Of a DNA stretch of 29,869 bases, positions 22,751 through 29,869 are shown piece after piece; the first letter of the stretch is position 1, and each line of letters begins with the position of its first letter. Location: the NCBI GenBank assembly GCA_900551645.1, contig URWP01000007.1:1-29869 (forward strand), written 5' to 3'. Source of the DNA: an uncultured Bacteroides sp. GTDB lineage: Bacteria; Bacteroidota; Bacteroidia; Bacteroidales; Bacteroidaceae. Under the pieces are notes generated by a model that saw only the letters and a list, made by a program, of their open reading frames with translations, was not told the origin of the DNA and searched no databases. The translations under genes and the position numbers were made by a program.

Positions 22751-25120
22751 TCATCTTCCGAAATAGACACGTACTTTTCCATAGAAACTCCGGCCGGCTT
22801 TTTGGAGGCTGAAGTTATCGTATAGCTTCTCGTTGGTAAAGTTCCGGCATTCCAGCGAAAGGTTGTACCGCCCGTTCTTCATGCTATAGGACAGGCTGAG
22901 ATTGTGCGAAAACTGGTTGGGCACAATGTAATCGCTGCTGGAGCCGATGACCTGTGAGTAGTAAGAGAAACTATGCAGGAACTGATTGTCGTATGTCAGT
23001 GTCAGTACATTGCCTTTTTCTCCTAAATTACGCCAATAGAAGTTTACATCCGAATCGGCAAATTGATAGGGCAGGTTCGGCATGCGTGCCTTGTAGGCCA
23101 GATTGGCTACGGTAGTACCAATCATGGTCTTCATGTTGTCTCGTACATCCATTTGAGTGAAGTTTCCTCCGATGCTGAACCAATGGCTGAAACTATACCG
23201 GGCCGACAGGTTGAATCCTTTGGTAAGAACCTTTCCGTAGTTGGTATAGGCAGCTGCATATTTCCCTCCGCTCAGGTCGGTAACATTCCGTTGGATATAG
23301 TCTTTTGTATCGCGGTAAATCAGTCCTCCTTCCACATAGACGGAATGTTTGCCGAACGATTTTCCGTAGCTGACATTCAGGTTGACGTTATCGCTATTTT
23401 CCGGGCGGATGGTAATTTCTCCCATTTCCAGGTCCTCGTCACCGAACATCTCTTCGATGGTAGGGAGGCGATAAGCCTTCTCGTAGGAAAGTTTTACCTG
23501 AAGTCCCGGCAGAATGAAGTAAGTTCCGGCGATTCCATAGCCGAATGCGTCGATGCGTCGGGTAATCCGTTCGTAATCGTCCTGGTTGGTAGTAGTGGCC
23601 ATTGGGCCGGCTACATACTGGTTATAGTATTTCCCGAAGACCGAAGCGTTCCAGTGTTCTGAAGGCATCAGACGGTAGGAAAGGCCCGAAATGTTCTTGC
23701 GGGTTTCTTTGGGTATCTCATCGGTCTGTTCCTCATTGGCCAACAGGGATGTATTGTTACGGGTAAATGTGTTCAATACATGGTTGAAAGTAAACGTGTG
23801 CATCTTGCCGATGCGGTAGTTTACGGTAAGTGTACCGTTCCAGTTATCGTTATCCGCACGTGAATATTGATATGATTGTTCACCTCGAGAGTTCATCAGT
23901 TGTTTTTCTCCCAACCAGTTGTACTGATAGGCTGCGGTATCAACATTGGTTGTGGCATTCCGGTTATAATTGGCGGTGAGTGTCACGTCCAGTCCTTTGG
24001 TAAGCAGGTTACGTTTACTGTATTCCAGTGAAGGCATCAGCGAATAGCCTTTGCGATGCTTTTCTCCGTAAACGATGCTTTGGCGTACACCGGTCTGGAT
24101 TTCCTTGTACATGTGCGAATAGGTGAATCCGAACATCAGCCGGTCTGCCCATTTCTTGTCTACGATACCTACTTTTCCTACAATCGCTTCGTTATGATAG
24201 GTATCGTTGAATCGCTTTACCCGTTGATAAGTTCCGTTCAGGTTTCCGGTAGCGAAATCCTGTACCGGGGCGTCCACGTAATAATCGTTGTCCGAGTAGT
24301 TCTGAAAAGCGTTGATTTCGTAAGTGAATCCGTTACGGAATGTCTGTCCGAAGTTGATGTATGACTTGTGGGTGTTGAACGAACCGTACGAATACGAAGC
24401 GTCCAAAAACCAATTGCGGCGTTTCTTGTTGGTTACGATGTTGATAACTCCACCGATAGCATCTGTTCCGAATCCTACCGGTACTACACCTTTATAGACT
24501 TCAATGCGTTCGGCAAAGTTTACCGGAATGTTATTCAGCCCGAACGAACTTCCTACGCCTTCCTGTGGTACTCCGTCAATGAATACCTTTACATGTTTAC
24601 CGCTGAATCCGTCCATCATGAGTTGCATGTCCGATCCTACACCACCCGATTCGCGTAGCTTCATGCCCGGGGCTTTGGTCAGGGCTTCACTCAAACTCTT
24701 GGTCGAGTTCTGCATCTCTTTGGTATCGACCGCTACGGCATTGAAGGCCGAACGTTTCACGCTTGAGACACCTGTAGAGACCACTACCACTTCATCCAGT
24801 TCGGTTACCGATGGTTTCAATACAATGTTCTGTTTCAAGCGTTCACCATTTGCTAACACGACCTGTTTCTCGGAGGTTTCGTATCCGATGGCCGATACAA
24901 TGAGGGTATACTTGCCTGCAGGGGCTTTCAGGTGATAGAGTCCTTTCTCGTTGGTAGTACATCCGTAGTTCGTACCTTTCAGATATACCGTGGCAAAATC
25001 TATTTCGCTTTTATCGGTCGATGTGACCTTTCCTGAAATCAGAGTTCCTTGCGCCCATGTGGTTGCAGTACCCCATAATATCATCAGAAGAAGCAGGTTG
25101 TGTTTGAATTTTGTTCCCAA
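22751..25120 (-). CDS. xusA: TonB-dependent outer-membrane receptor, XusA-like
   Basis: A 789-residue receptor that moves a ferric siderophore or similar ligand across the outer membrane using TonB energy. Order: signal peptide 1-23 (cleaved before QGTLISGKV), carboxypeptidase-regulatory-like beta domain (about 25-110, ATVYLKGTNYGCTTNEKGLYHL), plug domain (about 112-235, beginning with the TonB-box-like DEVVVVSTG and containing VFIDGVPQEGVGSSFGLNNIP and GTDAIGGVINIVTNK), then the 22-strand barrel to the C-terminal aromatic end VRVYFGR. No SusD gene follows; the next genes are DUF4374 and PepSY, so this is an iron-type and not a glycan-type receptor. Start chosen for the intact signal peptide. 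Confidence 0.94.
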   Translation of the reverse strand: MGTKFKHNLLLLMILWGTATTWAQGTLISGKVTSTDKSEIDFATVYLKGTNYGCTTNEKGLYHLKAPAGKYTLIVSAIGYETSEKQVVLANGERLKQNIVLKPSVTELDEVVVVSTGVSSVKRSAFNAVAVDTKEMQNSTKSLSEALTKAPGMKLRESGGVGSDMQLMMDGFSGKHVKVFIDGVPQEGVGSSFGLNNIPVNFAERIEVYKGVVPVGFGTDAIGGVINIVTNKKRRNWFLDASYSYGSFNTHKSYINFGQTFRNGFTYEINAFQNYSDNDYYVDAPVQDFATGNLNGTYQRVKRFNDTYHNEAIVGKVGIVDKKWADRLMFGFTYSHMYKEIQTGVRQSIVYGEKHRKGYSLMPSLEYSKRNLLTKGLDVTLTANYNRNATTNVDTAAYQYNWLGEKQLMNSRGEQSYQYSRADNDNWNGTLTVNYRIGKMHTFTFNHVLNTFTRNNTSLLANEEQTDEIPKETRKNISGLSYRLMPSEHWNASVFGKYYNQYVAGPMATTTNQDDYERITRRIDAFGYGIAGTYFILPGLQVKLSYEKAYRLPTIEEMFGDEDLEMGEITIRPENSDNVNLNVSYGKSFGKHSVYVEGGLIYRDTKDYIQRNVTDLSGGKYAAAYTNYGKVLTKGFNLSARYSFSHWFSIGGNFTQMDVRDNMKTMIGTTVANLAYKARMPNLPYQFADSDVNFYWRNLGEKGNVLTLTYDNQFLHSFSYYSQVIGSSSDYIVPNQFSHNLSLSYSMKNGRYNLSLECRNFTNEKLYDNFSLQKAGRSFYGKVRVYFGR

Positions 25121-25178
25121 TTTATCCTTGTTTTAAATAGTTATAAAATCTATGATGCCTTTTTTAGCATTGCGAGTG

Positions 25179-25209
25179 CAAAGTTAAATTCTATATAAAA
25201 GTGCTACAA
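25179..25209 (-). promoter_or_regulatory. xusA operon promoter
   Basis: Minus-strand TAACTTTG (25179-25186) is a perfect -7 element, with TTG (25207-25209) 20 bp upstream as a -33 core. It lies 58 bp before the xusA ATG. CATTGC-gagt-GCAAAG (25169-25184), a near-palindrome, overlaps the -7 and could be an operator; no E. coli-like Fur box is obvious. Confidence 0.65.
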
Positions 25210-25357
25210 TCGCAAAAAATAGGTATTCTTTCGTTGTAGTAAAATGACTTTTCACTTGTTTGATTAATGGATTGCTTTGGGAGAAAAAAGCTATAGAATT
25301 GCTTGTTTATGGAGCAAAATGTCTTTAGGATGTTTCTCTGCTAAAAGGATTGTTTAA

Positions 25358-25389
25358 AGTACATCATTATGTATTGTAATGGATGTACT
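25358..25389. repeat. Imperfect 32-bp palindrome upstream of xusA
   Basis: AGTACATC (25358-25365) plus ATTA pairs with TAAT plus GATGTACT (25377-25389), a 12-bp stem with one bulged G (25381) and a 7-nt loop. No T tract follows, so it is not a usual terminator. A regulator-binding site or the stem of a small RNA are both possible. Confidence 0.45.
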
Positions 25390-25560
25390 ACCCAAAAATG
25401 ATTATCCGATGGAAGATGGGAAATATGTATGTAAAACTGGAATCGGAGAAGACTCTTGGAATAGATCGTTGTTTAACGGAAATTTTCCTTCACAAGGGAA
25501 TTTGTCCGGATATTGTTTGCAGGAATCAGTAAATCTTGCGAATATTGTAGGGAATTTGTT

Positions 25561-25611
25561 GTTGACGAGGTGACGAGACCTTGTTTCCTGAAATCTTGTC
25601 AACTCGTTCTC
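25561..25611 (+). repeat. Palindromic TTGACGAG repeat element before the fucosidase gene
   Basis: Left arm 25561-25578 (octamers TTGACGAG and GTGACGAG) pairs with right arm 25594-25611 (CTTGTCAACTCGTTCTC) at 13 of 18 positions, and 12 of the inner 14. The right part shares 22 of 27 bases with 22719-22745. It ends 35 bp before the fucosidase ATG, so it will be in that leader or promoter. Confidence 0.65.
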
Positions 25612-25646
25612 TGAAAATTTTATAACTGACCTGATAAATTCTGACT

Positions 25647-27905
25647 ATGAAGAAAAAAAATTTGAAACGGTTGGCATTGTTGTTTGCGTCGGCGGTGTGT
25701 TTGTCATCGTATGCGCAGCAACAGGAGATAGTTCCTGAGAGTACCATTAAAGTAGAAGCGGGCGACACCGATGATGTGATTATCCGGAAAGCGGCACATG
25801 TGGTTCCTACCGATAATCAGTTGGCTGCCTTGCGGAACGAATTCATCGCTTTCGTGCATTTCGGTCCGAATACCTTTACCCGTCTGGAATGGGGAACAGG
25901 AAAAGAAGACCCTAAAATCTTTGATTTGAAAACCTTGGATACCGACCAGTGGTGTAAGGCGATGAAAGCCGCCGGTATGAAGATGGTCATCTTTACGGCC
26001 AAACATCATGACGGATTCGTGTTGTGGCAAAGCCGTTATACCAGGCACGGTATCATGTCGACGAGGTATAAGAACGGGAAAGGCGATATCATGAAAGAAC
26101 TTTCGGCTTCTTGCCGGAAATATGGATTGAAACTGGGTGTTTATCTTTCTCCGGCAGATCTTTATCAGATAGAAAGTCCGGACGGGCTTTATGGAAATCT
26201 GAGTCCGTATACGTTGCGTACCATTCCCCGGGAAGTTCCCGGACGCCCGTTTGCGGTCAAGACGAAATTCCAGTTCGAACTGGACGATTATAACGAGTAT
26301 TTTCTGAATCAATTGTTCGAATTGTTGACGGAATACGGACCGATAGACGAAGTTTGGTTCGACGGCGCGCATCCCAAGACCAAAGGCGGGCAGAAATACA
26401 ATTATAAGGCTTGGCGAGAAATGATTCGTGCACTGGCTCCGAACGCTACTATTTTCGGTAGGGAGGATGTGCGCTGGTGTGGCAACGAGGCCGGAAACAC
26501 GCGGGAATCCGAATGGAATGTGATTACTCCGTATACGGAGAATCCTGCCGAGATGGTGGAATTCATGGACTTGCACGGCGACTTGGGAGGTCGGGAAGTG
26601 TTGTTAAGCCGTGAAAAACCGTTCTACCTGCATTACCAGCCTGCCGAAACGAATACATCTATCCGGGCAGGATGGTTTTACCGTGATGATACCCGTCAGC
26701 AGACCCGGAGTGCCGACGATGTATTCGATATTTATGAACGTGCGGTAGGAGGTAACTCCATTTTCCTCTTGAATATCCCGCCTAACCGGGAAGGACGGTT
26801 CTCGGATACGGATGTCGAGGTTCTGGAAGAGACCGGCAGAAGGATTCAGGAAACTTATGGCCGTAGCTTGCTGGACGGTGCCGAAGGACCGAAAGAAGTA
26901 TTGGACAAGGATGAAAACACGTTTGTACTCTTGGACGGTACAGGACCGAAAGAACTGGTCTTTACCGTACCGCAACCCATTACTTTCAACCGGATTATGA
27001 TTCAGGAAGCCATTGCTACGCATAGCGAACGGGTGGAGAAACATGCCGTCGACGCGTGGGTGGACGGACAATGGAAAGAGGTGGCCCGCTCTACCAATAT
27101 CGGTCACAAGCGTATTCTCCGGTTCCCGGATGTAACTTCTACCAAAATCCGTATCCGGATACTGGAATCTCGTATGGCTCCTGCTATTTGTCAGGTGTCC
27201 GCACATTATTACCAGCAACGTCCTCCGATGTTATCCGTAGGCAGAAATTCCGAAGGTCTGGTAACCATTACACCTAAAAAGGATGGTTTCAGCTGGTTGT
27301 ACTGGGCCGATAACAAAGGAGATAAATCGGTACAGGATACGATAGATTATCAGATTCACTATACGACGGACGGTAACGAACCGGATGAGGCCTCACCGTT
27401 GTATACGGGAGCTTTTGCTTTGGAGAATGGGGAAGTGAAGGCGGTTTCCTTCCTGCACGGAAGAAAGGGAGCGGTTTCCCGTGAGCGGTTGGGATTTGTC
27501 AAGAAGGACTGGAAGATGCTGGACGTATCGGGCGAAGCGGTCGAGCATCCGGCTAGCGCCGCCATTGATGAACAGGCAGACACTTATTGGGTATCCGACG
27601 GACAGGCGCTTCCTTATGTCTTCGCCCTCGATTTGGGCCAGGAAGAGGAACTGACCGGATTTGCCTATACACCTCAGAAGAAGGATGCGAAAGGCTTGAT
27701 CGCGGCCGGACGTTTTGAGATAAGTACGGATGGAGAGGCATGGAAGAAAGTGGAAGACTTCACTTTTGGGAATCTGGTAAATGACCCGACCAAACGTTAT
27801 CATTATTTCAAGAAGGCGGTGAAAGCCCGTTACATCCGTCTGGTTGCTACCGAAGTAACTTCCGGAGCGGACTTCGCCACTATGGCAGAGTTGGATATCT
27901 TCTGA
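25647..27905 (+). CDS. GH29 alpha-L-fucosidase with C-terminal binding modules
   Basis: A 752-residue exported enzyme that releases alpha-L-fucose from glycan ends by a retaining mechanism. Signal peptide about 1-23 (ending SSYAQQ). The GH29 barrel spans about 45-400 with AFVHFGPNTFTRLEWGTG, FTAKHHDGFVLWQS, KLGVYLSPADLYQ and the nucleophile Asp239 in EVWFDGAHP. Sequence style suggests the GH29-B group (alpha-1,3/1,4-fucosidases that need a branched substrate), which I infer and cannot verify. The C-terminal half has a first discoidin-like module (about 415-530), a chitobiase-C-like beta domain (about 570-620, DYQIHYTTDGNEPDEASPLY) and an F5/8 type C module (about 640-752). Single gene with a clear terminator; its promoter is not obvious. 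Confidence 0.93.
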   Translation: MKKKNLKRLALLFASAVCLSSYAQQQEIVPESTIKVEAGDTDDVIIRKAAHVVPTDNQLAALRNEFIAFVHFGPNTFTRLEWGTGKEDPKIFDLKTLDTDQWCKAMKAAGMKMVIFTAKHHDGFVLWQSRYTRHGIMSTRYKNGKGDIMKELSASCRKYGLKLGVYLSPADLYQIESPDGLYGNLSPYTLRTIPREVPGRPFAVKTKFQFELDDYNEYFLNQLFELLTEYGPIDEVWFDGAHPKTKGGQKYNYKAWREMIRALAPNATIFGREDVRWCGNEAGNTRESEWNVITPYTENPAEMVEFMDLHGDLGGREVLLSREKPFYLHYQPAETNTSIRAGWFYRDDTRQQTRSADDVFDIYERAVGGNSIFLLNIPPNREGRFSDTDVEVLEETGRRIQETYGRSLLDGAEGPKEVLDKDENTFVLLDGTGPKELVFTVPQPITFNRIMIQEAIATHSERVEKHAVDAWVDGQWKEVARSTNIGHKRILRFPDVTSTKIRIRILESRMAPAICQVSAHYYQQRPPMLSVGRNSEGLVTITPKKDGFSWLYWADNKGDKSVQDTIDYQIHYTTDGNEPDEASPLYTGAFALENGEVKAVSFLHGRKGAVSRERLGFVKKDWKMLDVSGEAVEHPASAAIDEQADTYWVSDGQALPYVFALDLGQEEELTGFAYTPQKKDAKGLIAAGRFEISTDGEAWKKVEDFTFGNLVNDPTKRYHYFKKAVKARYIRLVATEVTSGADFATMAELDIF

Positions 27906-27937
27906 GATAATCTGGCTTTTATGGGTTGAAAAGAAAT

Positions 27938-27993
27938 CGAAAGCCTGTCGGTCAACTGGAACCTGTATGTTCCGTTGGAACGACAGGCTTTCG
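27938..27993 (+). terminator. Terminator of the fucosidase gene
   Basis: Perfect 13-bp outer arms CGAAAGCCTGTCG (27938-27950) and CGACAGGCTTTCG (27981-27993) enclose a second helix CAAC-t-GGAAC / GTTCC-GTTG. TTTGTCTGTATTT follows. It lies 33 bp after the stop codon. Confidence 0.87.
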
Positions 27994-28038
27994 TTTGTCT
28001 GTATTTATCGGGTGTTTGGGTATTGAATATTGGAACGA

Positions 28039-28070
28039 TTGGTGTATTCGGTATAATTTGTCTATTTTTG
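28039..28070 (+). promoter_or_regulatory. Promoter of the S9 peptidase gene
   Basis: TATTTTTG (28063-28070) fits TAnnTTTG, with TTG (28039-28041) 21 bp upstream as a -33 core. The -7 ends 34 bp before the ATG at 28105. Confidence 0.65.
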
Positions 28071-28104
28071 TGTACTGAATGGAAAACATAAACTCATCTA
28101 TTGT

Positions 28105-29869
28105 ATGAAAAAAGAATTGTTGTTGGCGTGCTCTTTGTGTTGGGGAATGCTATTGAACGCAGAACGTATGGAAATCAATACTTTTCATTATGCAGGACCT
28201 TATCCGGTGAAGGTACCGTATCAGGTCGATACCGTGGATGTTAATTCGGAACCCTGGAAGGCCGACCGCTTGTTGAAGACTCCGCTTTCATTGGAAACGG
28301 TGGCACAAGGAAAATTGCTTGCGGCCGATGCTTTGCCTGTTACTGGTGACGGGTATGCGTTACACTTGTTGGGCTTTACGCTTGAGAATACCCGGTATGG
28401 AAAGGCTGAGCTGAAGGTGGAAGGTATAAAATCGTATCAGGTATATGTGGACGGTAAATTGTGTGAGGATTTGAAACTGGCATTGGAGCCTGCTTCTCAC
28501 CGGATTATTGTGAAATACTTGTCTGTTCCCGGGCAGAAAGAAACCCCGAAGTTGTCATTGGATACCGAAAAGGAGGGAATTTTCACCTTGACTCAGGAGG
28601 AAGGACGTTTGTATACATTGGCCGATGTGTTGCATGGGAAGCGTTATACGGATGTGGAGGTTTCGCCCGATGGAAAATACCTGATTCTGGCTTACCGGAC
28701 AACCCGGGTAGGAGGACAGACCGAAAATACGTATGTCGTGCGCGAACTGGCTACCGGCAGGGTATTGGCCGAACGGAGTGAAGAATTGCACTGGATGCCC
28801 CGTTCTTCTGAATATTATCTGACCCGGCAAGGGGTAAACGGTAAAGAACTGGTTCGGGTCAATCCGTCAACCGGTATCGAAACGCTCATGAGTACTTCGC
28901 TTCCGGAAGGAAGTTTCCGGTTCTCGCCGACCGAAGATTACCTGTTGTTCTCATTGGTACAGGAAGGTCCGAAGGAAAAGAAAGAGATTTATGAATACGT
29001 TGACCCTGATGACCGTCAGCCCGGATGGAGAGACCGTACGTATCTGGCAAAGTATGATTTGGCTTCCGGCTTGATGCAACCGTTGACTTACGGGTATCGG
29101 CAGGTGTTTGCGACCGATATTTCGGCCGATGGTAACAAGGTGCTCATGATGGTAACGAAACGTCGGCTGGAAGCTCGTCCTACGACGTTGTATTCCTTAT
29201 ATATATTGGATGTAAATACATTGGAATCAGATTTGTTGGTAGAAGATGACGGATTCATTTCGAATGCCTTGTTTTCGCCGGATGCCCGACAGGTTCTGAT
29301 AGCCGGTTCGCCTGAATCTTTGGGAGGTATCGGAAAGAATGTCAAGGAAGGACAGACCCCCAGCATGATTGATACCCAACTTTATCTGATGGAGGTAGCC
29401 GATAAATCTGTGAAACCGTTGACATTGAATTTCAATCCGAATGTAATGCAGACGGTATGGAACAAGGCCGATGGTAAGGTATATTTTACCGCCGAAAACC
29501 GGGATTACTATTCGTTGTATCAGATGGAACTGGCTTCTGGTGTCATCAGGCAGGTAGAAGTGCCGGAAGATATGGTTCTGAACATGGCGGTATCTTCGCA
29601 GAAGCCTGTACTGGCATTTTATGGAGAGAGCGTTTCCAATTCTCATCGGTTGTATAGTGTCGATTTGAAAAGCCGGAAACCTGTGTTGGTAGAGGATTTA
29701 AGTAAAGATATTCTGAAAGACATCCGTTTGGGAAGTTGTGAAGCTTGGAACTTTGTTAATTCTCGGGGAGATACCATTTACGGGCGATATTACCTACCGC
29801 CTCATTTTGATGCGACCAGGAAATATCCCATGATTGTGAACTACTACGGTGGTTGTAGCCCTACCAGCC
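28105..29869 (+). CDS. S9 family (prolyl oligopeptidase / DPP-like) serine peptidase, 3' end missing
   Basis: The frame is open from ATG 28105 to the window end (588 codons), so the gene is cut by the edge and not by mutation. Signal peptide about 1-19 (MKKELLLACSLCWGMLLNA). A beta-propeller fills most of the rest, with TolB/WD-like units such as YTDVEVSPDGKYLILAYR, FRFSPTEDYLLFSLV, FATDISADGNKVLMMV and NALFSPDARQVLIAGS. The last residues, IYGRYYLPPHFDATRKYPM and then IVNYYGGCSP, are the entry to the alpha/beta-hydrolase domain, where the YxGG forms the oxyanion region. The catalytic Ser, Asp and His would lie outside the window. Family members cut short peptides, often after proline, in the periplasm. 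Confidence 0.9.
   Translation, partial: MKKELLLACSLCWGMLLNAERMEINTFHYAGPYPVKVPYQVDTVDVNSEPWKADRLLKTPLSLETVAQGKLLAADALPVTGDGYALHLLGFTLENTRYGKAELKVEGIKSYQVYVDGKLCEDLKLALEPASHRIIVKYLSVPGQKETPKLSLDTEKEGIFTLTQEEGRLYTLADVLHGKRYTDVEVSPDGKYLILAYRTTRVGGQTENTYVVRELATGRVLAERSEELHWMPRSSEYYLTRQGVNGKELVRVNPSTGIETLMSTSLPEGSFRFSPTEDYLLFSLVQEGPKEKKEIYEYVDPDDRQPGWRDRTYLAKYDLASGLMQPLTYGYRQVFATDISADGNKVLMMVTKRRLEARPTTLYSLYILDVNTLESDLLVEDDGFISNALFSPDARQVLIAGSPESLGGIGKNVKEGQTPSMIDTQLYLMEVADKSVKPLTLNFNPNVMQTVWNKADGKVYFTAENRDYYSLYQMELASGVIRQVEVPEDMVLNMAVSSQKPVLAFYGESVSNSHRLYSVDLKSRKPVLVEDLSKDILKDIRLGSCEAWNFVNSRGDTIYGRYYLPPHFDATRKYPMIVNYYGGCSPTS

Larger units (their letters stand above)
25121..25646. other. 526-bp divergent intergenic region (xusA / fucosidase)
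   Basis: No convincing gene is present. Short open frames of about 65 codons exist on both strands (25379-25573 plus; 25402-25602 minus) but have no start context, no family resemblance, and overlap the repeat element. The region holds the xusA promoter, a CTACAA/TTGTAG inverted repeat (25204-25239) over its -33 side, a 12-bp imperfect palindrome at 25358-25389 and a TTGACGAG palindromic repeat at 25561-25611. No perfect TAnnTTTG is seen for the fucosidase gene; TATTGTTTG (25511-25519), one base too long, is the nearest. Confidence 0.6.

Noticed and set aside
25379..25602. Two overlapping short open frames of about 65 codons, one on each strand
   Set aside because: They overlap each other and the repeat element, have no start context or recognisable motif, and the amino-acid composition looks random.

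Overview
The window looks like a chromosomal segment of a gut-type Bacteroidales genome, probably Bacteroides or a close relative such as Phocaeicola. The evidence is a set of upstream regions carrying the Bacteroidales -7 promoter element TAnnTTTG, a hybrid two-component system, a TonB receptor with a carboxypeptidase-like N-terminal domain, lipoproteins ending their signal in a Cys, a serine-type sulfatase and large secreted glycosidases. No rRNA, tRNA, transposase, phage gene or CRISPR array was seen.

Left part (1-7980) is mostly housekeeping. It holds the 5' end of a secreted M64-type peptidase (minus), an Lrp/AsnC regulator (plus), a thyA-folA pair for thymidylate and folate metabolism (minus), an ECF sigma factor followed by a four-helix membrane protein (minus), an orphan lipoprotein (plus), a tsaE/Imm17-like pair (minus), and an aroA / Cys-His membrane protein / ZnuB-type permease operon (minus). 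Bidirectional or strand-specific hairpin terminators separate most units.

Middle part (8102-19623) mixes catabolism and sensing. A sulfatase on the minus strand is broken by a frameshift and is called a pseudogene. Diverging from it is a YghZ/MgrA-type aldo-keto reductase, whose 3' end overlaps that of a type II pantothenate kinase by 14 bp. Then a plus-strand group: a secreted SGNH/GDSL esterase, a 1337-residue hybrid two-component sensor-regulator, and a GH31 lipoprotein with a PA14 insertion that resembles alpha-xylosidases. This is a small glycan locus without a SusC/SusD pair. The hybrid regulator lacks eight residues in its receiver domain, including the conserved switch threonine.

Right part (19877-29869) holds a minus-strand operon matching the xenosiderophore system XusA-XusB-XusC (TonB receptor, DUF4374 surface lipoprotein, PepSY inner-membrane protein). 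It is followed by a 526-bp divergent intergenic region, a GH29 alpha-L-fucosidase with C-terminal carbohydrate-binding modules, and a truncated S9 (prolyl oligopeptidase/DPP-like) peptidase running off the window end.

The least ordinary signals are the receiver-domain deletion, the frameshifted sulfatase, a family of TTGAnnAG octamer repeats in three intergenic gaps, the CCxxHxxC membrane protein encoded with a metal permease, the Imm17-like protein coupled to essential tsaE, and the His-rich loop in the XusC homologue. I did not find a clearly new multi-gene defence or mobile system.
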